Below are positions 57,226 through 64,000 of a stretch of 64,000 nt of DNA, in pieces. Source of the DNA: Candidatus Bacteroides merdigallinarum (GTDB lineage Bacteria > Bacteroidota > Bacteroidia > Bacteroidales > Bacteroidaceae); the NCBI GenBank assembly GCA_019116285.1, contig DXBX01000001.1, positions 1 to 64,000 of the forward strand. The letters are read 5' to 3'. The translations under genes and the position numbers were made by a program. The notes below the pieces were generated by a model, which ran no database searches, was not told the origin of the DNA, and saw only the letters and a list, made by a program, of their open reading frames with translations. Each line of letters opens with the position of its first letter. Positions within the stretch are counted from its first letter, which is position 1.

Positions 57226-57277
57226 GGCGCGGATCGCGCGGCCCCACCGGAATCCGGGTCACCGCGCCATCCGCGCC
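57226..57277. terminator. GGCGCGGAT hairpin between kinase-like gene and secDF
   Basis: Arms 57226-57241 and 57262-57277 pair at 15 of 16 positions. The flanking genes are convergent. It is the most GC-rich of the GGCGCGGAT hairpin family. Confidence 0.75.
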
Positions 57278-57302
57278 TTATACCTTTTCTATATATACGC
57301 CG

Positions 57303-60300
57303 TCAGGCCTCTTTCGCGGGCATGGGTTCGATGCCCTTGCCGGCGTCGCGCTTCTTGCGCATCATGGCGTAGGCGATGGGCGAACCGATGAACAGGGACG
57401 AGAACGTACCGATCACCACGCCCAGGATCATCGCGAAGGAGAAGCTGCGGATGCTCTCGCCGCCCAGGAAGAAGATCACTACCAGCACGATCAACGTCGA
57501 CGAACCGGTGAACAAGGTACGTGTCAGCGTGGAGTTCAGCGAATCATTGAACAGTTGGTAGCTGTTGCGCTTCGGATACAGGTGCAGGAACTCGCGCACA
57601 CGGTCGAAGATCACCACCTTGTCGTTGATGGAGTAACCGATGGCGGTCAGGATGGCACCCACGAACGTCTGGTCAATCTCCATCGAGAACGGCAGCACGC
57701 CCCAGAACATGGCGTAGATGCCCAGGATGCCCAGCGTGTCGAAGGCCAGCGCAGCGATGGAGCCGATGCTGAACGCGATGTTGCGGAAGCGGAACAAGAT
57801 ATACAGGCCGATGGCTATGAGCGCGAAGAATACGGCCCAGAAAGCGGCCACGGTGGTATCGTCGGCAATGCTCGGACCTACCTTCTGCGAGCTGATGATG
57901 GTGCCGCCCTCCTGGTTGTCGCGGTCGACGAACTGCTCCAGGGTGGTGCCCTCGGTCAGCAGGGGCTTCAGGAGTTCATAGAGCTTGGCCTCGATCTCGG
58001 CATCCACGTTGGCACCCTCTTCGGCAATGCGGTAGTTGGTGCTGATACGCATCGTGCGGCCGTCCGTACCGATGGCGATGACGCTCACGTTGGCATCGTC
58101 CAGGTTGCCTTCCAATACCTCGCGCAGCTGTTCGGGCTCGGTGGGCTGGTCGAAGCGCACCTGGTAGTTGCGGCCGCCGGTGAAGTCAATGCTCTGGCTC
58201 AGTCCGCGGATGCCCAGGAAGCCGACCCACAGCACCACGAATACGATGGTGCCGATGGCCCATTTCTTGTTGTTGCCCATGAAGTCGAAGTGCGTATCCT
58301 GCAGGACGCCGCGGGACAGCTTCGTCTCGAACGTCAGGTGCTGCCACTTGTCCTTGCCCATGAAGTAGTCATATACCAGGCGGGTCAGGTAAACGGCCGT
58401 GAAGAACGAGATGGCAATACCGATGATTTGCGTCGTGGCAAAGCCGCGGATGGGACCCGTACCGAAGTAGAACAGGATGATACCCGTAATGATGGACGTG
58501 AAGTTAGAGTCGAAGATGGCGGAGAAGGCGTTCTTGTAACCGTCTTGCAGGGCCTTCTTCACGGTCTTGCCGTTGCGAAGCTCTTCCTTCGTACGTTCAT
58601 AGATAAGCACATTCGCATCGACCGCCATACCGATGGCCAGCACCATACCGGCGATACCGGACATCGTCAGCGCAGCCTGGAAGGAAGTCAGGATACCGAA
58701 GGTGAAGAACACGTTCAGCAGCAGGGCGCCGTTGACCACCATGCCGGGGATGAAGCCGTACATGGAGCACGTGTACACCATCAGCAGGATGAAGGCCACC
58801 ACGCAGGAGATGAAGCCTGCCTGGATAGATGCGGCACCCAGCGAGGGACCCACGATGTCCTCCTGCACGATATGTGCCGGAGCAGGCATCTTACCGGAAC
58901 GCAGCACGTTGGCCAAGTCCTTCGTCTGGTCGGGCGTGAAGCTGCCCGTGATGACGGAGCTGCCGCCCGTGATCTCGTTCTGCACCGTCGGCGCGGAATA
59001 TACGTAACCATCCAATACAATGGCGATGGAACGGCCGATGTTCTGCTTGGTCAGCTGAGCCCAGCGGCGGGCACCGTCGTTGTTCATCGACATGTTCACG
59101 CAAGGCTTGCCGTACTGGTCGTAGTCATCGCTGGCGCTGGAGATAACGTCTCCTTCCAGCGGAGCACGTCCGTCGCGTTGCGTAGAACGGATGGCATACA
59201 ATTCAAAGGTTTGCTTCTTGGGGTCATATTCCGAAGGAGCCACACCCCACTTCAGGCGCAGGTCTTTGGGGAATTCGGCCTGGATTTCGGGCATCGCCAG
59301 ATAGCGGTTGATATCCGCCGTATCCTTATAATTGGCAAAGGCGACGATGGGGCTTTGCGCACTGGGGTTCACTTGCAGGATGGCCAACAGGGGGTTCTGC
59401 TTCTTGAAGGCCTCCAAGTCGGCGGCATCGGCGGTCTCGCCCTTCAAGGCAGCGGCCAGGCTGTCTGCCGTGCTGACGGTCTTCTCTTCTTTCACGGCGG
59501 TAGAGTCTTTCTGTGCCTCTCCGTTGCCTTCCTCCAGGCTCAGGAGGTTATGCAACTTGGTATCAGCCGTCTGCAGATAGGGGACGACGTCTTTGGCGTT
59601 GTAAGTTTCCCAGAACTCCAAATTCGCAGATCCTTGCAGTAATTTTCTTACACGTTCAGGCTCCTTGATACCCGGCAACTCTACCATGATGCGGCCCAGG
59701 TTGTCGGACAAGCTCTGGATGTTGGGCTGAACCACACCGAAACGGTCGATACGCGTGCGGAGTACATTGTAGGAGTTGGCGATGGCGGCATTCACCTCTT
59801 CGCGCAACACCTTCTCCACCTCCGCGTCGGTGGACTGTTGGTTGACTTTATCTTTCAGTTGTTGGGTGGCAAACAGACTGGCCAGCGTGGCATCCGGAGC
59901 CAGCTTGTGATACTCCCGCACGAACAGGGTAATCACATCCTCCTGGCTGGTCTTGGCCTGCTGGGCAGCATTAGCCAAAGCCTGGTTGAACGCCTCGTCC
60001 GGTTTGTTATCGGCCAATACCTTGATGACATCAGGTACCGAAACCTCCAGGATGACGTTCATACCACCCTTCAGGTCCAAACCTAAACTGATTTCCATCT
60101 CACGACAATCTTTCAGGGTCCAGTTGCCGAAGTACACTTTCTCATTGGCCAGCGAGTCCAAATAGTCCTGCTCCAACTGTGCATCCCCTTTCGCGTACTC
60201 CTTCGCCTTGTTAGTATAGTGGCGAGTCACAAAAGAGAAGGACAGGTAGAACAGACACACCAGTGTAAGCAATACCGCAAAAACCCTTACAAATCCTTTG

Positions 60301-60308
60301 TTTTGCAT
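57303..60308 (-). CDS. secDF: protein translocase subunit SecDF, fused
   Basis: A 1001-residue inner-membrane protein joining SecD (about 1-650) and SecF (about 670-1001), each with six membrane helices around a large periplasmic loop. SecD has LGLDLKGGMNVILEV (about 75-89) and AIGMAVDANVLIYER (near 560); SecF has SIDFTGGRNYQVRF and AIGYSINDKVVIFDRVRE (near 895). It uses proton motive force to pull exported proteins out on the periplasmic side after SecYEG/SecA. Fusion of SecD with SecF is the usual state in Bacteroidetes. An Ala/Glu/Asp-rich insert occupies about residues 250-300. Confidence 0.96.
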   Translation of the reverse strand: MQNKGFVRVFAVLLTLVCLFYLSFSFVTRHYTNKAKEYAKGDAQLEQDYLDSLANEKVYFGNWTLKDCREMEISLGLDLKGGMNVILEVSVPDVIKVLADNKPDEAFNQALANAAQQAKTSQEDVITLFVREYHKLAPDATLASLFATQQLKDKVNQQSTDAEVEKVLREEVNAAIANSYNVLRTRIDRFGVVQPNIQSLSDNLGRIMVELPGIKEPERVRKLLQGSANLEFWETYNAKDVVPYLQTADTKLHNLLSLEEGNGEAQKDSTAVKEEKTVSTADSLAAALKGETADAADLEAFKKQNPLLAILQVNPSAQSPIVAFANYKDTADINRYLAMPEIQAEFPKDLRLKWGVAPSEYDPKKQTFELYAIRSTQRDGRAPLEGDVISSASDDYDQYGKPCVNMSMNNDGARRWAQLTKQNIGRSIAIVLDGYVYSAPTVQNEITGGSSVITGSFTPDQTKDLANVLRSGKMPAPAHIVQEDIVGPSLGAASIQAGFISCVVAFILLMVYTCSMYGFIPGMVVNGALLLNVFFTFGILTSFQAALTMSGIAGMVLAIGMAVDANVLIYERTKEELRNGKTVKKALQDGYKNAFSAIFDSNFTSIITGIILFYFGTGPIRGFATTQIIGIAISFFTAVYLTRLVYDYFMGKDKWQHLTFETKLSRGVLQDTHFDFMGNNKKWAIGTIVFVVLWVGFLGIRGLSQSIDFTGGRNYQVRFDQPTEPEQLREVLEGNLDDANVSVIAIGTDGRTMRISTNYRIAEEGANVDAEIEAKLYELLKPLLTEGTTLEQFVDRDNQEGGTIISSQKVGPSIADDTTVAAFWAVFFALIAIGLYILFRFRNIAFSIGSIAALAFDTLGILGIYAMFWGVLPFSMEIDQTFVGAILTAIGYSINDKVVIFDRVREFLHLYPKRNSYQLFNDSLNSTLTRTLFTGSSTLIVLVVIFFLGGESIRSFSFAMILGVVIGTFSSLFIGSPIAYAMMRKKRDAGKGIEPMPAKEA

Positions 60309-60366
60309 GTTTTTGTTAGTTTATTATGATTACTATTTCGATTAATTTCTGCTGTCTACAAGGCTG

Positions 60367-60374
60367 CAAATATA
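60367..60374 (-). promoter_or_regulatory. TATATTTG, -7 element of secDF
   Basis: The minus-strand box is 58 nt before the ATG at 60308, in the 99-bp gap after the upstream gene. Confidence 0.5.
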
Positions 60375-60407
60375 GTTTTTTTTTCACAAAACTAAGTCGT
60401 TGACACA

Positions 60408-61517
60408 TTATTTTTTACCTTCCTCCATTTCCCGCGACAAGCTGCATACGATCGGGTAATGGTCCGATGCCCGGATGCTACGGTCTACCCGGCAATGCCA
60501 GGCTTTCAATGCGGGACTGTTCAGGATATGGTCGATACGAAAATAGAATTTGTTGCGATTATACGAGATACCCAGGCCACACCCCGAGTCGGCGAAAGCA
60601 TCCTCCAGCCGTTCCCCGATGACGCGGTGCGCATAGGAGATGGGCGAATCATTGAAATCGCCGCATACCACTATATACCGGTGAGACGAACGTCCAATCT
60701 CGCGGGCTATCGCATCGGCTTGAGGCGCACGCAAGGCAGAAGCCTCGGCCAACTTACCGCCCAACAAGCGGGCACCGCTCTTCACCTTCTCCTTGCCCGG
60801 ATCACTCAACATATCTTCATAGACCTCCTTATCCTCGTGCGTCAGCTTGTTGGACTCCAGATGATTATTGATAACCAACAGCGTATCCTTGCCCCAGGCC
60901 AGTTCATAGAGCCAACTTCCGTTAGAAGCACTGGCATACTTCACGGGGCGGGCCGAAAGAATGGGCAGCTTCGAATAGCAGGCAATCCGATTGGCCTTGT
61001 TCTCCCCCACTACACCGATATGATGATAAGGATAGTCAGCCAAGGCCCTTTCCACCTCCTTCTGCGAAGGATGACGAGCCGTCCGCCCGGTGGCATACTC
61101 CTGGAGGCATAGGATATCCGCCCCGCTGGCTTTCAGATAAGCCAGGACGGGATTCTCCTTATCTTCCTTTGCCTGGATACCGAAGCCCATGATATTATAG
61201 GACAACACCTTGATACTCTCCTCCGGCACCTCATCCGACTGAAAATGGAGAGGAAAATACGTGCGTATCTGCGACAGACAAAGCAAGAATCCGGCCAAAG
61301 GCAACAAAGCATACCGATATTGCCTGACTACCACCCAAAACAACAGGAAAAGCCCGTTCACCAACAGAAAGACGGGAAAAGCCAACCCCAGACACGACCA
61401 CACCGGATGCTCCACCGGCTGAATATACGGACTATAAGCCGCACAGAGCAACATCCCTGTAAAGAGGAGATTGACACCCGCTATCAGCAAAACCACAAAT
61501 CTACCCAGATGTCTCAT
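60408..61517 (-). CDS. endonuclease/exonuclease/phosphatase family protein, membrane-anchored
   Basis: A 369-residue protein. Three hydrophobic segments (about 7-28, 38-62 and 68-86) precede a DNase I-like fold with VLSYNIMGF (about 114-122), CLQEYA (catalytic Glu near 148), INNHLES (about 228-234), CGDFNDSP (about 284-291) and SDHYPIV (His near 354). The substrate is unknown; the fold covers nucleases, phosphatases and sphingomyelinases. It directly follows the rhomboid genes (6 bp after the stop), probably in one operon. Confidence 0.88.
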   Translation of the reverse strand: MRHLGRFVVLLIAGVNLLFTGMLLCAAYSPYIQPVEHPVWSCLGLAFPVFLLVNGLFLLFWVVVRQYRYALLPLAGFLLCLSQIRTYFPLHFQSDEVPEESIKVLSYNIMGFGIQAKEDKENPVLAYLKASGADILCLQEYATGRTARHPSQKEVERALADYPYHHIGVVGENKANRIACYSKLPILSARPVKYASASNGSWLYELAWGKDTLLVINNHLESNKLTHEDKEVYEDMLSDPGKEKVKSGARLLGGKLAEASALRAPQADAIAREIGRSSHRYIVVCGDFNDSPISYAHRVIGERLEDAFADSGCGLGISYNRNKFYFRIDHILNSPALKAWHCRVDRSIRASDHYPIVCSLSREMEEGKK

Positions 61518-61523
61518 GCCCGT

Positions 61524-62420
61524 TTAGCGTTTGCTGGCATCGAACAGACTCTTCTTCTCATCCGTCGTCAGACTCTCGTAGCCCGATTTCTTCAGTTTGT
61601 CCAGGATGCGGTCTATCTCATCCGACTGCGCCTTCCGCCGGGCATTGTAGTCATAATCTTTCTGGCGGTCGGCATTCGCCTTGTAGTGGACCTTCATCTT
61701 CGGCTTCCGCGAACGAGGACGGAAAAGCCCTGCCACCCGGTCGGCCACGAAGTTAATCCATCGCGTGAGGTCCGTCCCCTTGCTCAGGCTGGCGGCAAAC
61801 CACAAGCCGGCCAATGCTCCACCCAAGTGGGCAATATGCCCGCCCGCATTGTCGGACGTAAGGAACAAAACATCCATGCCGATGACAACCAATGCCAAGT
61901 ATTTCAACCGGATAGTGCCGATAAACAAGAGATTGATCGGATAGTTGGGTTCCCTATAAGCCGTAGCCGCCACAATAGCCAATACGGAAGCTGAAGCCCC
62001 CAGCAGGAAAGAATAGTCGGCCATCGGACGGAAATAAGGAAACACATTGTAGGCCACCATATAGAGCAATCCGCCACAGATGCCGCCCAGCAAGTATAGC
62101 CCCCGCAAATGCTTGGCCGAAAAGAAGCGCAAGAAGAGATCGCCAAACCAGAAAAGCCACAGCATATTGAACAGAATATGCAGGAAGTCGGCATGCAGGA
62201 ACATATACGTCAGTATCGCCCAAGGCTGCACGACAAAGTTCTGCAAAGAGGCCGGCATCTCAAAACATTGGACAAAACTTGCAGGCGCCAAGTTGAAAAG
62301 CCTCAGCACGATACCTGTCAACGCCACCACCAAGAAGACGGCAGCATTGATGTAAATCAGCCGGATATGCACATTGCCCCGGCGGAAATTATTCTTCAGA
62401 TCAGTTATAATAGTAGCCAT
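61524..62420 (-). CDS. rhomboid family intramembrane serine protease
   Basis: A 298-residue protein with six predicted membrane helices. The HILFNMLWLFWFG segment (about 81-93) is typical of rhomboids; the catalytic Ser is Ser143 in GASASV and the His is His198 in HIAHLGG. The usual GxSG reads GASA here. The C-terminal 90 residues are a basic cytoplasmic tail. It cleaves membrane proteins within the bilayer; its substrate is unknown. Its first 20 bases overlap the end of the upstream rhomboid gene. Confidence 0.9.
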   Translation of the reverse strand: MATIITDLKNNFRRGNVHIRLIYINAAVFLVVALTGIVLRLFNLAPASFVQCFEMPASLQNFVVQPWAILTYMFLHADFLHILFNMLWLFWFGDLFLRFFSAKHLRGLYLLGGICGGLLYMVAYNVFPYFRPMADYSFLLGASASVLAIVAATAYREPNYPINLLFIGTIRLKYLALVVIGMDVLFLTSDNAGGHIAHLGGALAGLWFAASLSKGTDLTRWINFVADRVAGLFRPRSRKPKMKVHYKANADRQKDYDYNARRKAQSDEIDRILDKLKKSGYESLTTDEKKSLFDASKR

Positions 62421-63135
62421 TTCCTCTGTTGTTCTTTTTCCAATACAGTATCAAGAAGAAGCCGAAAATCATGCCTCCCAGGTGGGCAAAATGCGCCACG
62501 TTGTCCGCCGGATTGTTGGCCAATCCCGCATACAACTCAAGCACCGCATAGCCGATGACGAACCACTTCGCCTTGATGGGGAAAGGCAGGGGGAAGATGA
62601 ACATCCGCTCATTGGGAAACAACATGCCGAAAGCCAGCAGGATACCATAGACCGCCCCCGATGCACCCACCGTACTGCCGTTCAGCACGATGTTCAGGTT
62701 AGCCATCACAGGGTCTATAAAATTCATGTTCTGCTGCAACGCCTTGCCGCCCTCACTCATCACGGCCTCCACGGCTTCGGGCGATAATCCGGCCTGCAAC
62801 GTGTAATAATGGATGCCCGTCACCAGCTCTTGGATAATGCCCGCCCCGATGCCGCACACCAGGTAATACGTGAGGAAGCGTTTCGGCCCCCACACCTGCT
62901 CCAGGATACGTCCGAACATCCATACGGCAAACATATTAAAAAACACATGCATGAATCCGCCATGCATGAACATGTACGTAATCACTTGCACCGCATTGAA
63001 CCGGTCGGAAAGAATAAAGTGCAGGCCCAGGTAATCGCCCAAGTCGAAACCATAGCGTTCGGCCACAAGCGCACCGAGGAACATCAGCACGTTGATAATA
63101 AGCAGGTTTTTGGTGACTGTCGGTAGTAGGTTCAT
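62401..63135 (-). CDS. rhomboid family intramembrane serine protease (second copy)
   Basis: A 244-residue protein with six predicted membrane helices. HVFFNMFAVWMFG (about 63-75), catalytic Ser159 in GASGAVYG and His218 in AHFAHLGG give a full Ser-His dyad with the canonical GxSG. It has an insert of about 45 residues (about 108-152) between helices. It is the first gene of a minus-strand unit with the second rhomboid and the EEP-fold protein; overlap of 20 bp suggests coupled translation. Confidence 0.93.
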   Translation of the reverse strand: MNLLPTVTKNLLIINVLMFLGALVAERYGFDLGDYLGLHFILSDRFNAVQVITYMFMHGGFMHVFFNMFAVWMFGRILEQVWGPKRFLTYYLVCGIGAGIIQELVTGIHYYTLQAGLSPEAVEAVMSEGGKALQQNMNFIDPVMANLNIVLNGSTVGASGAVYGILLAFGMLFPNERMFIFPLPFPIKAKWFVIGYAVLELYAGLANNPADNVAHFAHLGGMIFGFFLILYWKKNNRGNGYYYN

Positions 63136-63157
63136 AAAAATAAAAGCATTTGCGCGG

Positions 63158-63165
63158 CAAAAGTA
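63158..63165 (-). promoter_or_regulatory. TACTTTTG, -7 element of the rhomboid operon
   Basis: The minus-strand box is 22 nt before the ATG at 63135. It is about 85 bp from the promoter of the divergent HU gene. Confidence 0.5.
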
Positions 63166-63248
63166 CGAATAAATTCTGTTCTACAGCAGAAAAAACAGCC
63201 CGTATTCCCACAAAATCAGCTTTTTCGGACTGTTTTTTCGTGTTTTTA

Positions 63249-63279
63249 TTTGATATTCAGAATTATTACCCTATTTTTG
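63249..63279 (+). promoter_or_regulatory. consensus promoter of the HU gene
   Basis: TTTG (63249-63252), exactly 19 nt, then TATTTTTG (63272-63279). It is the best match to the Bacteroidetes -33/-7 promoter in the window, as expected for a highly expressed gene, and predicts a leader of about 100 nt. Confidence 0.8.
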
Positions 63280-63293
63280 TCGCACCGCACAAG

Positions 63294-63316
63294 TGCCCGC
63301 GTGAAACTGGCGGGCA
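63294..63316 (+). other. hairpin in the HU mRNA leader
   Basis: TGCCCGC-GTGAAACTG-GCGGGCA: a perfect 7-bp stem with a 9-nt loop near the predicted 5' end of the HU transcript. It may stabilise the mRNA. Confidence 0.5.
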
Positions 63317-63384
63317 GGGATTGCACAGGCTTCCAAGTGGGGAGAGAGTGGTTACATTTTTTAAATCATTAATAGCTATACATT

Positions 63385-63651
63385 ATGAATAAGTCAGAAT
63401 TGATTAATGCGATGGCAGCCGAATCCGGCTTGTCGAAGGCAGATGCCAAGAAAGCGTTGGATGCATTCATTGCCTCCGTTACCCGCGCCATGAAGGAAGG
63501 CGACAAGGTAGCCTTGGTAGGTTTCGGCACTTTCTCTGTGTCTGAACGCGCCGCCCGCACGGGTATCAATCCCTCCACCAAGCAGACCATTGAAATCCCT
63601 GCCAAGAAGGTGGTGAAGTTCAAACCCGGTGCCGAACTGGAGTTGGCATAA
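63385..63651 (+). CDS. HU family DNA-binding protein
   Basis: An 88-residue histone-like protein. The N-terminal helices start [20 protein letters not shown]; the beta arm contains [20 protein letters not shown] with the intercalating Pro at about residue 62, and the C-terminus is [11 protein letters not shown]. It bends and compacts DNA as a dimer in the nucleoid. It has a consensus promoter, a long leader with a hairpin, and a terminator-like hairpin after the stop, so it is a single-gene unit. Confidence 0.95.
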   Translation: MNKSELINAMAAESGLSKADAKKALDAFIASVTRAMKEGDKVALVGFGTFSVSERAARTGINPSTKQTIEIPAKKVVKFKPGAELELA

Positions 63652-63686
63652 AAGACAGATGCCGGACAGGCAAAGCTTGTGAAAGA

Positions 63687-63726
63687 AACGCCCGGAGATG
63701 TGCAGTCATGTATATCTCTGGGCGTT
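63687..63726 (+). terminator. terminator-like hairpin after the HU gene
   Basis: AACGCCC (63687-63693) pairs with GGGCGTT (63720-63726), and GAGAT pairs with ATCTC inside; a short T-run (CGTTTG) follows. Confidence 0.6.
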
Positions 63727-63857
63727 CGTTTGACCTACTTTGAATGAAATACTGAGGAATACCACCTTTGCAAACCTTCGGAAATAGAAAGACCTCTATC
63801 AAACAATCCCGATAAAAGTCAATCACAACAAGTTTTTATTCAATCCACCGATTTTTT

Positions 63858-64000
63858 ATGTACCCAACCGATTTCAGATTCAACAGAAGAATAAAAATAT
63901 TCTTATCGTCAACCTTTAAAGATATGAATAGTGAAAGGGATTACCTCAACGCATACATATTCCCGAAAATAAAGGAATACTGCAAAAAACGGTACATTGA
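63858..64000 (+). CDS. DUF4062 domain protein, partial (C-terminus outside window)
   Basis: Only the first 47 codons are present. They read MYPTDFRFNRRIKIFLSSTF followed by KDMNSERDYLNAYIFPKIKE, the start of the DUF4062 domain (IFLSSTFxDMxxERD...FP). In full-length relatives this domain sits at the N-terminus of large proteins with NACHT/STAND ATPase and repeat domains, some linked to immunity. What follows here lies beyond the window. The ATG at 63858 is the first after an in-frame stop at 63813. The region before it is AT-rich, and no clear TAnnTTTG box is seen. Confidence 0.75.
   Translation, partial: MYPTDFRFNRRIKIFLSSTFKDMNSERDYLNAYIFPKIKEYCKKRYI

Overview
The window is a chromosomal segment of a gut-type Bacteroidales bacterium, most likely a Bacteroides or close relative. 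The evidence is a SusC/SusD pair with a divergent hybrid two-component regulator, three GH92 mannosidases, S46 and M28 peptidases, two serine-type sulfatases, DUF6266 proteins, and many TAnnTTTG boxes (the Bacteroidetes -7 element) 10-130 nt before genes. No rRNA, tRNA, insertion sequence, CRISPR array or prophage is recognisable.

Layout. 1-1642: the ExbB/ExbD/ExbD energising complex for TonB transport, cut by the left edge. 2097-6937: ruvB, a Wzx-like flippase and a DPP7-type dipeptidyl peptidase on the minus strand. 7055-8608: an AAA-ATPase/PD-(D/E)XK protein. 8972-16047: three consecutive GH92 alpha-mannosidases. 16259-19197: two DUF6266 genes flanking a LuxR-type regulator and what looks like the surviving 5' end of a GH3 beta-glucosidase gene. 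19299-20699: rmuC. 20714-34951: a polysaccharide utilisation locus with an HTCS regulator, SusC, SusD, a sulfatase/GH29 alpha-fucosidase fusion and a second sulfatase. 35028-39595: alkD-like repair gene, TetR regulator, M28 peptidase, SpmA-SpmB fusion, ybeY. 39633-45918: periplasmic sugar enzymes (aldose 1-epimerase, GH2, GH20) and an outer-membrane-like protein. 46328-52462: housekeeping run mnmG, (parS-like site), apt, uvrC, dtd, mazG-like, deoC. 52579-63651: polyprenyl synthase, polA, a frameshifted kinase-like gene, secDF, an endonuclease/exonuclease/phosphatase-fold protein, two rhomboids and HU. 63858-64000: the start of a DUF4062 protein, a domain often found at the front of STAND/NLR-like ATPases.

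How it works together. SusC/SusD import oligosaccharides using proton motive force delivered through TonB-ExbBD. The HTCS senses a breakdown product in the periplasm and probably drives susCD. The sulfatases, fucosidase, GH92, GH20 and GH2 enzymes together fit decorated host glycans (mucin O-glycans, N-glycans), with sulfate and fucose caps removed by one fused polypeptide. The match to host glycans is inference from enzyme families, not shown by the sequence.

The intergenic DNA is unusually structured. At least five families of short palindromic or tandem repeats occur, several in more than one place, including six copies of a GGCGCGGAT hairpin. The most unusual protein is the sulfatase-fucosidase fusion. 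Other points of interest are the parS-like site after mnmG, the LuxR/DUF6266/GH3-remnant island, the inverted repeat between the HTCS and susC, and the truncated DUF4062 gene at the right edge.
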